Shown piece after piece: positions 1 to 5,023 of a stretch of 5,023 bases of DNA. The DNA lies in NCBI GenBank assembly GCA_018240935.1, contig JAFEEV010000292.1, forward strand, positions 1 to 5,023, read 5' to 3'. Origin of the DNA: Pseudomonadota bacterium. GTDB taxonomy: Bacteria > Pseudomonadota > Gammaproteobacteria > Burkholderiales > Nitrosomonadaceae. Both the position numbers and the translations under genes were made by a program. Every line of letters starts with the position of its first letter. Position 1 is the stretch's first letter. A model generated the notes under the pieces. That model searched no databases. It had not been told where the DNA came from and worked only from the letters and a program-made list of their open reading frames with translations.

Positions 1-2768
1 AAGTGTGCGATGAACTGCCGCGCTTATTGACCGAGTTTTTGCGCCAGCCCGAGCATGCGGCGCTGCCGCCGGTGACGCGCCGCGCACAGGCATTAAAACA
101 TGTATTCAGTCACAAAACACCGCTGGTGCGCAGCACCGATCTGCTGCCGGGGCAAACCACCACCAGTTTTGTCGGGCCGGTTGTGTACATGGACATGAGC
201 GGGTACTGCATTTGGCCGGAACTGGAAACGCTGGCAAAACGGCCGCAGAACCCGTTCAAGATCAAACCGGAAGTAGCCAAACGGCTGAACGAAGAAATTT
301 TTCCCTTCTGGCTGGAACGGCGCACGGTGCAGGAAGCGGCGCGCTACAGCGCTTACGATACCGCCGATTACGCCAACGATCGGCGCGATGAAGTCGATGG
401 CGGAATGTGCGAAGGCAAGCCTTCCATCGATCCGCCGCTGAAAAAAAGCGCCGGTGAAACGCCCAAATGCCAAGAATTGTTCGAACGCGTGGCTTTTTAC
501 TTATCCGATAAAGCCACGGCCGTTTCCCATACCACACCGGATTTCGCCCGGGTGCTGCAATTCGGGTTCAACGGACTGATCGCGCAAGTGCAGAACGATA
601 TCGCGAATGGCGCCGCTGATACGCCGGAGAAAATCGAATTTGCCCGCAGCGTCATTGCGGTATACGAAGGCGCTATGATTTATGCCGGACATTTGGCGGA
701 TGCCGCCGAGAAGGCCGGAAATAGCGAGCTGGCGGCGATCTGCCGCAAGGTTCCGGCGCAGCCCGCCAGTACTTTGGCGGAAGCGATGACCGTGGTTTGG
801 ATTTGCTACCACTTGCTGTTGCAAGAGAATACCAATTTCGGCCTTTCGCTGGGCCGGTTGGATCAGACGCTGAATGAATTTTACCTGCGCGACTGGCAGT
901 CACAACCGGATGAAGCGGCACAAACAGCCTATACAAAGCGGGCGGTTGAGTTGATGTGCCACTTCTTTTTACGCTGCTCCGATCATGTGCCGTTGTCGCC
1001 GGAAAGCGCGGAAGTATTGTTTGCCGGCAGCGGCTCAAACCAAGCCTTAACCGTGGGCGGCACGCGCTGGGAAAATGGCCGGACGGTGGATGCGGTCAAC
1101 GACATGACCTACATCATCCTGAAAGCGACGGAAATGCTATCCATCCGCGATCCGAACGTGCATGCCCGCTATCATAAGGATGTTCATCATCGCGCGCCGG
1201 ACGGCGCGCCTTTGGCGGCGAATGAAATTTCCCCTTATCTGAAACGCATTTGCCAGGTGAATCTGGTTACCCGCGCGACGCCCGCGCTGCACGGCGATGT
1301 GCCGGTGATCCGCAGCATGGCGAATTATTATGCCAAGCACGATCATGTGACGGCGGACGAAGCATTGGCGGATGCGCACGATTACGCGTCGATCGGCTGT
1401 ATTGAACAGAACGCCGACCATAAGCATTACGGTCATACCGGTTCCACCTTGCTGGTGCTGCCGGCGGTGCTGGAGCTGGCGATGTTCGGCGGCAAGCACC
1501 GCAGCGACGGTGTCGGCAAGGACGATCCCAATCTGTTTTACGGCAAGCCGGATTACACGTCCCCGCCATTAACAGCGATGACATCGATGCAGGATTTCAT
1601 CGCCAGCTTCCGTTTTCAGCTCGACGAAATGGCGCGGCATTGCGTGCAATTCAACAATTATCTGGGGCGCACGCTGGAAAAAGTCCGGCCATCGCCCTTG
1701 CTGTCGGGCTTATTCGACGGACCCACGAACAAACCCGGAGAAAGCGGCGCCAAATTCCGCGATGTTGCTTCCGGCGGCGCCAAATATAATTCTTCCGGGG
1801 TGGCCATTATCGGACTCGCCGATGTGATCGATTCGTTTTGCGTCATCGATGCGCTGGTGTTCGGCGGCAAAGTGTCGGCGCAGGAATTGATCGCGGTATT
1901 GGATACGAATTTCGGCCGCAGTCCAGCGGCCGGTAATGAGGCTGAAGCGCATAATTTTGTCAAAAACTGGCTGAACCGTATCCGGGAATTGGCGGGCAGT
2001 TCCGGTACGCATCCGGCGGCGATGACGCCGCAACGCTTGCAGGAGTGCATGCGCCTGATCCGCTTGGCGCCGAAATACGGCGCCGGAGTCGATGAAACGC
2101 CCGGTGGATTGTACAACAACGCGATGGCGGTTAAGTACACGCGCTTACTGACTAAAATGATCCAGGAGGTTTTTTTCAAGTACCGCACGCATCGCGGCGG
2201 GCGCTACCTGACCGGTTACTGGAGCATGACCAACCATGCCGGTTTCGGCATGCTGAGCCGGGCCACGCCGAATGGCCGCGTCAATAGCGCGTCGTTCGCC
2301 AGCGGCATCACGCCGTGCCCCGGCATCGTCAAAGCCAACGGCGATCCGGTCATGTTGTTGGATCATATGCTGTCGGTGGCCAGCGTCGACGCGGATACGG
2401 TGCAGAACGGCTATACCTACAATCTCAGTCTGACGCCGCGCGGCAAAGCGTATTTCGATGAAGATACTGAGCTTTTCGCTACGCATATGAAGACGTTCAT
2501 GGATCAAGATGGCGTTCTGGTGCAACTGTGCGTGACCTCGATCGAGGATTTCATCGCGGCGAATGCCGCTGCGACAGCGGCAAGCCAGGCCGGTGCAGGC
2601 GAAGCCGAGCAAAAAGCGCTGGCGCCGTACAAAGATCTGATGATCCGTGTGGCCGGTTACTCCGCTTACTACGTGACGTTGAGTCCGTTGATGCGGCAGG
2701 AAATCATCGATCGCGCCAATTTCGACATGAAAAGCGGCGTCGAACAGCACGTAACCACAGGAGCGTAG
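1..2768 (+). CDS. Glycyl radical enzyme of the pyruvate formate-lyase superfamily, subclass unassigned (5' end outside window)
   Basis: An anaerobic, cytosolic radical enzyme. The first full codon in the window is at 3, and residues are numbered from there (921 visible). The PFL-type barrel domain covers most of the chain, with family blocks such as GRLDQ near residue 285 and GGTRW near 350. The catalytic cysteine is Cys466 in IGCIEQ, with Glu468 in the position of the general base of GRE dehydratases, choline lyase and arylacetate decarboxylases. The C-terminal glycyl radical motif is RVAGYSAYYV, with radical-bearing Gly885. PFL itself has two adjacent cysteines, so this is not PFL. The Cys-to-Gly distance of 419 residues is long, because of apparent inserts at about 639-680 and 852-874. 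GTG at 3 could serve as a start, but there is no visible ribosome binding site, and family members normally carry some 20-50 more residues before the LLTEFLR-like block, so the gene most likely begins upstream. Its activase lies two genes downstream. The GRE assignment is very secure; the substrate is unknown. Confidence 0.95.
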   Translation, partial: VCDELPRLLTEFLRQPEHAALPPVTRRAQALKHVFSHKTPLVRSTDLLPGQTTTSFVGPVVYMDMSGYCIWPELETLAKRPQNPFKIKPEVAKRLNEEIFPFWLERRTVQEAARYSAYDTADYANDRRDEVDGGMCEGKPSIDPPLKKSAGETPKCQELFERVAFYLSDKATAVSHTTPDFARVLQFGFNGLIAQVQNDIANGAADTPEKIEFARSVIAVYEGAMIYAGHLADAAEKAGNSELAAICRKVPAQPASTLAEAMTVVWICYHLLLQENTNFGLSLGRLDQTLNEFYLRDWQSQPDEAAQTAYTKRAVELMCHFFLRCSDHVPLSPESAEVLFAGSGSNQALTVGGTRWENGRTVDAVNDMTYIILKATEMLSIRDPNVHARYHKDVHHRAPDGAPLAANEISPYLKRICQVNLVTRATPALHGDVPVIRSMANYYAKHDHVTADEALADAHDYASIGCIEQNADHKHYGHTGSTLLVLPAVLELAMFGGKHRSDGVGKDDPNLFYGKPDYTSPPLTAMTSMQDFIASFRFQLDEMARHCVQFNNYLGRTLEKVRPSPLLSGLFDGPTNKPGESGAKFRDVASGGAKYNSSGVAIIGLADVIDSFCVIDALVFGGKVSAQELIAVLDTNFGRSPAAGNEAEAHNFVKNWLNRIRELAGSSGTHPAAMTPQRLQECMRLIRLAPKYGAGVDETPGGLYNNAMAVKYTRLLTKMIQEVFFKYRTHRGGRYLTGYWSMTNHAGFGMLSRATPNGRVNSASFASGITPCPGIVKANGDPVMLLDHMLSVASVDADTVQNGYTYNLSLTPRGKAYFDEDTELFATHMKTFMDQDGVLVQLCVTSIEDFIAANAAATAASQAGAGEAEQKALAPYKDLMIRVAGYSAYYVTLSPLMRQEIIDRANFDMKSGVEQHVTTGA
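2759..2763 (+). promoter_or_regulatory. Ribosome binding site for the SCP2-like gene
   Basis: AGGAG lies 7 bases before the ATG at 2771, inside the last codons of the GRE gene. It decides the start: the same reading frame is open back to 2528, but the upstream part overlaps conserved GRE sequence. The 2-base gap after the GRE stop suggests translational coupling. Confidence 0.75.
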
Positions 2769-2770
2769 CC

Positions 2771-3415
2771 ATGCACGCGACTATTCCCGCATTACCGGAC
2801 GGCATTCATTACATTTTGAAATCCGGCATCCAGTTGGGTGAAGCGGATGGCAGTCTGGATGGTCTGTTGGATCGCATGGAAGGAACGCTGCTGGCTACCG
2901 GCATGGCGGCGCTGATCAAATTGGGGTTCGGCTTCTTGATCAGCCCCGGCTTGAGCGAATCCAAGGCGCGGAAAGCGCAGCATTTTTTCAATGATAATTT
3001 CGTCATGCGCGATCCCAACGCGCCGGACGGTGTTCGCTATTATCAGGGGAAAATCCTGATCCGCACGCGTAAACCGCAAGACGACATGAATGTGCTGATT
3101 AAATTCTGTCCCGATCCGCAAGCGCTTTTTATCGACACCCCGTTCGGCAGGCAATTGAACCCGGTAGCCATCGTCACGACCGAAGCGCTCAGCGAAGCGG
3201 AAGCAGACCGGATCGAGCGCGATCCGGATAAAGTCGATTTGGTGATCCGCTTTAAGGATACGCAGGCGATCCTGGGATTGGCCGGGCGTCCGAATGCGGA
3301 TGTGGCGCAGTTGCTGATTGAGAATCTGGTGCAGATTACCGGTAACTTCGGGCATATGTTCAAGTTCGGCGCGATCGGCAAAAACGTTCAGGCTGCTGTG
3401 AAGGAATTTTTATGA
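2771..3415 (+). CDS. Small protein with a likely SCP2-type lipid-binding domain, in a GRE operon
   Basis: A 214-residue protein encoded between the GRE and its activase. Seen in the sequence: an N-terminal part (about 1-65) with a hydrophobic, glycine-rich stretch at 39-61, a middle region (about 88-125), and a C-terminal segment (about 154-205) with the pattern of SCP2 sterol carrier domains. That pattern is a strand of alternating hydrophobics (VDLVIRF), a short helix ending in LAGRPN, then a helix and a final ITGNFGHMFK-like block. SCP2 domains bind lipids or fatty acyl chains in a hydrophobic tunnel and have no catalysis of their own. There is no signal peptide, and the hydrophobic stretch contains Lys50, so a true membrane span is unlikely. 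The four-base overlap with the activase gene and 2-base gap to the GRE imply coordinated synthesis. It could be a substrate carrier, a chaperone or an accessory subunit of the GRE. The gene is certain; the SCP2 call rests on pattern similarity judged by eye. Confidence 0.88.
   Translation: MHATIPALPDGIHYILKSGIQLGEADGSLDGLLDRMEGTLLATGMAALIKLGFGFLISPGLSESKARKAQHFFNDNFVMRDPNAPDGVRYYQGKILIRTRKPQDDMNVLIKFCPDPQALFIDTPFGRQLNPVAIVTTEALSEAEADRIERDPDKVDLVIRFKDTQAILGLAGRPNADVAQLLIENLVQITGNFGHMFKFGAIGKNVQAAVKEFL
3401..3405 (+). promoter_or_regulatory. Ribosome binding site for the activase gene
   Basis: AAGGA lies 6 bases before the ATG at 3412, within the end of the SCP2-like gene. It supports the start that overlaps the previous stop codon as ATGA, typical of translational coupling. 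Confidence 0.7.
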
Positions 3416-4164
3416 GCAGCGAAAAGGGGCTGGTTTTCGACATCAAGCGCGATTGCAGCGAAGACGGCCCCGGCATCCGCACCACGGTTTTTCTCAAGGG
3501 TTGCCCGTTGTCCTGCGTTTGGTGCCAGAATCCGGAAGGCAAGGCAGTCAAACCCGAAACCGATATTCATGGTAACCGGATCGGCGCATGGTACACAGTG
3601 GACGAATTGATGTACCGCTTGCTACAGGATAAGCCGATTTTTGCTGCAAGCGGCGGCGGTGTCACGTTGTCGGGCGGCGAAGCGACATTGCAGATGGGTT
3701 TCGCCGGTAAGCTGCTGCAAGCCCTAAAACGCGAAGGCATCCACACGGCGCTGGAAACCAGCGGTTTTTTCGATTACCGGCGCTTCAAGGATGAAATGCT
3801 GCCGTGGCTGGATTTGATCTATTACGATATCAAACTGATGGATGAAGCGGCCAGCCAACAATATTGCGGCCACTCGAGCAAGCGCATGCTGGACAATTTT
3901 TCCCGCTTGCTCAACGACGCCCGGATACCCGTGATTCCGAGAATTCCGCTGATTCCGGGAATCACCGCGACCGAAGACAACCTCCGTGCCATCGCCGCGT
4001 TTCTCAACCAGCAAGGCGTCAAGTCGTGCGCTCTGATGCCCTACAATCCGCTGTGGAGCGATAAGCTGAAGAAATTGGGTTTGCCGGTTCGTTACGAACA
4101 CCAAGGGTTCATGACGCCGGCGGAGCAAAAAGCCTGCATCGGCTACTTTACCAAAGCAAAATAA
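3412..4164 (+). CDS. Radical SAM glycyl radical enzyme activase (PflA-like short form)
   Basis: A 250-residue activating enzyme. Proteins of this family reductively cleave S-adenosylmethionine with a [4Fe-4S] cluster and abstract a hydrogen from the GRE glycine, here presumably Gly885 of the enzyme encoded two genes upstream. The start has the family signature DGPGIRTTVFLKGC. The radical SAM cluster motif is Cys31-x3-Cys35-x2-Cys38, followed by NPE, and the SAM-binding GGE motif is at 88-90 inside SGGGVTLSGGEATLQ. Further family blocks are DLIYYDIKLMD near 140 and RIPLIPGIT near 180. Activases of non-PFL GREs usually carry a cysteine-rich insert for two extra [4Fe-4S] clusters between NPE and the YTVDEL-like helix. 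Here only about 18 residues without cysteine separate them, as in E. coli PflA, which also reads GGEA. The start overlaps the preceding stop by ATGA. The function is secure; the partner is inferred from neighbourhood. Confidence 0.96.
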   Translation: MSSEKGLVFDIKRDCSEDGPGIRTTVFLKGCPLSCVWCQNPEGKAVKPETDIHGNRIGAWYTVDELMYRLLQDKPIFAASGGGVTLSGGEATLQMGFAGKLLQALKREGIHTALETSGFFDYRRFKDEMLPWLDLIYYDIKLMDEAASQQYCGHSSKRMLDNFSRLLNDARIPVIPRIPLIPGITATEDNLRAIAAFLNQQGVKSCALMPYNPLWSDKLKKLGLPVRYEHQGFMTPAEQKACIGYFTKAK

Positions 4165-4171
4165 TTCAAAC

Positions 4172-4178
4172 GAGGAAG
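4172..4178 (+). promoter_or_regulatory. Ribosome binding site for the DUF6765-like gene
   Basis: GAGGAAG lies about 10 bases before the ATG at 4188 in the 23-base gap after the activase. It supports the start whose protein opens with MQKDFHH. The gap is too short for a terminator plus promoter, so cotranscription with the activase is likely. Confidence 0.65.
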
Positions 4179-4187
4179 AGAACGATC

Positions 4188-5023
4188 ATGCAAAAAGACT
4201 TTCATCATGCGACAACGTATGTACTGGCGCGCTTGGCCGATTTCGATCATGCCGAAGCGGAAATTATTGCCTATGCGTCGCAGTACGTCGACGATGCGAC
4301 CAATGCCGGTGTGATTCATTTCACCGACGGTTCCATGTATGAGCATATCAGTTCGGCGCATAAGACACTCGATTACAAAAACTTTGACGAATTGGCCAAC
4401 CATCAGGCGTGGCTGCCGTTTCATTTTTTGCCGGGCAATAATGAAGCGAATGCCGGGGAGAATCCGCGGGATACCTTCATGGACAAAATCGTCTGCAAAC
4501 CGGATAGCCCTGTCGCCAAAGAAATGGTGACCGCGTGCATCAATAGCAACAACAGTCCGCACGCGTTGCATAGGCTCGGCATTACGCTGCATGTATATTC
4601 CGATACCTGGTCGCATCAGGGATTCGCCGGGGTTAATCACAAAAGCAACGATATCAGTAAGCTGAACGATGAGAACAATCCCGGTAATTACCTGGCAGCC
4701 CGGCTGAAGGATTATTTCGGCGACAAGTTTGATGCGATTGCCAGCAAATTGATCGGCGATACCTTGCCGCTGGGTCACGGCGCCGCGCTTTCCTATCCGG
4801 ACCGTCCTTATTTGACATGGAGCTACAAAGATAACAAAAAGAACCGGATCATCCGGGACAATGCGGCGATTTTTTTACAGGCCGCGGAAAAAATGGTCAT
4901 CGCTATGCGGCGTTTCCGGCTCGGTGATGCGCATGCCGATGTTGCCGGGTTGCACGCTACGGATAAAGCCAGAATCGAAGCATTGTTCCGCAATATCAAG
5001 CACGAAGAGGAGAGTGCCCGGCA
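4188..5023 (+). CDS. DUF6765-like predicted metal-dependent hydrolase, 3' end outside window
   Basis: An open reading frame of 278 full codons without a stop, continuing past the right edge. The protein begins MQKDFHHATTYVLARLADF and carries conserved-looking blocks: His6/His7, AYASQYVDDAT with Asp35/Asp36, SSAHK with His58, PFHFLPG around His79, and HRLGITLHVYSDTWSHQGF (128-146) with His135-x3-Asp139-x3-His143. From memory this resembles the uncharacterised family DUF6765. The spacing of histidines and aspartates, above all LG-x2-LH-x3-D, recalls the trinuclear zinc site of zinc-dependent phospholipase C and P1/S1 nucleases, so a metal-dependent phosphoesterase-like fold is plausible but not shown. 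There is no signal peptide, unlike the secreted phospholipases and nucleases, so it probably acts in the cytosol. It follows the GRE activase by 23 bases on the same strand and is probably in the same operon. The coding call is strong; the biochemical role is an inference. Confidence 0.85.
   Translation, partial: MQKDFHHATTYVLARLADFDHAEAEIIAYASQYVDDATNAGVIHFTDGSMYEHISSAHKTLDYKNFDELANHQAWLPFHFLPGNNEANAGENPRDTFMDKIVCKPDSPVAKEMVTACINSNNSPHALHRLGITLHVYSDTWSHQGFAGVNHKSNDISKLNDENNPGNYLAARLKDYFGDKFDAIASKLIGDTLPLGHGAALSYPDRPYLTWSYKDNKKNRIIRDNAAIFLQAAEKMVIAMRRFRLGDAHADVAGLHATDKARIEALFRNIKHEEESAR

Noticed and set aside
1192..1209. GC-rich inverted repeat (GCGCGCC, 4-base loop, GGCGCGC)
   Set aside because: It lies inside the GRE coding region with no T-run after it; likely a chance result of codon use rather than a terminator or operator.
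1398..1406. Identification of the GRE as pyruvate formate-lyase
   Set aside because: PFL has two adjacent active-site cysteines; here a single Cys466 is followed by Ile467 and Glu468, the eliminase-type pattern.
2145..2750. Minus-strand open frame of 201 codons opposite the GRE
   Set aside because: It is a shadow of the GRE C-terminal region, which carries unmistakable family motifs on the plus strand.
2528..2770. Upstream extension of the SCP2-like reading frame, adding about 81 N-terminal residues
   Set aside because: It overlaps the conserved C-terminal end of the GRE in another frame, reads as an arginine-rich shadow, and the strong AGGAG before 2771 marks the real start.
3931..3962. 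Repeated GATTCCG units
   Set aside because: They encode the alternating Ile-Pro stretch of the RIPLIPGIT block normal for GRE activases, not a DNA repeat element.
4143..4778. Minus-strand open frame of 211 codons
   Set aside because: It lies opposite the activase end and the DUF6765-like gene, whose protein has clear conserved blocks; the minus-strand product shows no recognisable domain.
4844..4856. Short palindrome CCGGATCATCCGG
   Set aside because: It is within the DUF6765-like coding sequence, is a single copy, and fits ordinary codons.

Overview
The window holds a compact, same-strand bacterial gene cluster with no gene-free stretch. Four genes are visible: a large glycyl radical enzyme (GRE) that is open at the left edge, a small protein whose C-terminal half looks like an SCP2-type lipid-binding domain, a radical SAM GRE activase, and a predicted metal-dependent hydrolase-like protein (DUF6765-like) that runs off the right edge. 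Strong Shine-Dalgarno sequences, tight packing and moderately GC-rich DNA with GC-leaning third codon positions point to a bacterium, perhaps a proteobacterium. I cannot place it more closely, and no taxonomic marker gene is present.

Layout: bases 1-2768 encode the GRE. The next gene starts after only 2 bases (2771-3415) and overlaps the activase gene (3412-4164) by the four bases ATGA. After a 23-base gap with its own ribosome binding site, the fourth gene starts at 4188 and is still open at 5023. The first three genes are almost certainly one translationally coupled operon; the fourth is probably cotranscribed, since no terminator or promoter fits in the gap.

How they work together: the activase (CxxxCxxC, residues 31-38) should use S-adenosylmethionine and a [4Fe-4S] cluster to place a radical on Gly885 of the GRE. 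That radical would then move to Cys466, which attacks the substrate. The CxE motif (Cys466, Glu468) resembles the eliminase/decarboxylase branch of GREs, not pyruvate formate-lyase (CC). The substrate cannot be read from the sequence. Three things make the cluster unusual: an SCP2-like lipid-binding protein wedged between the GRE and its activase, a short PflA-style activase without the ferredoxin-like insert usual for non-PFL GREs, and a downstream protein with a phospholipase C/P1 nuclease-like histidine-aspartate pattern. Together they raise the untested possibility of a GRE pathway acting on a hydrophobic or lipid-derived substrate.
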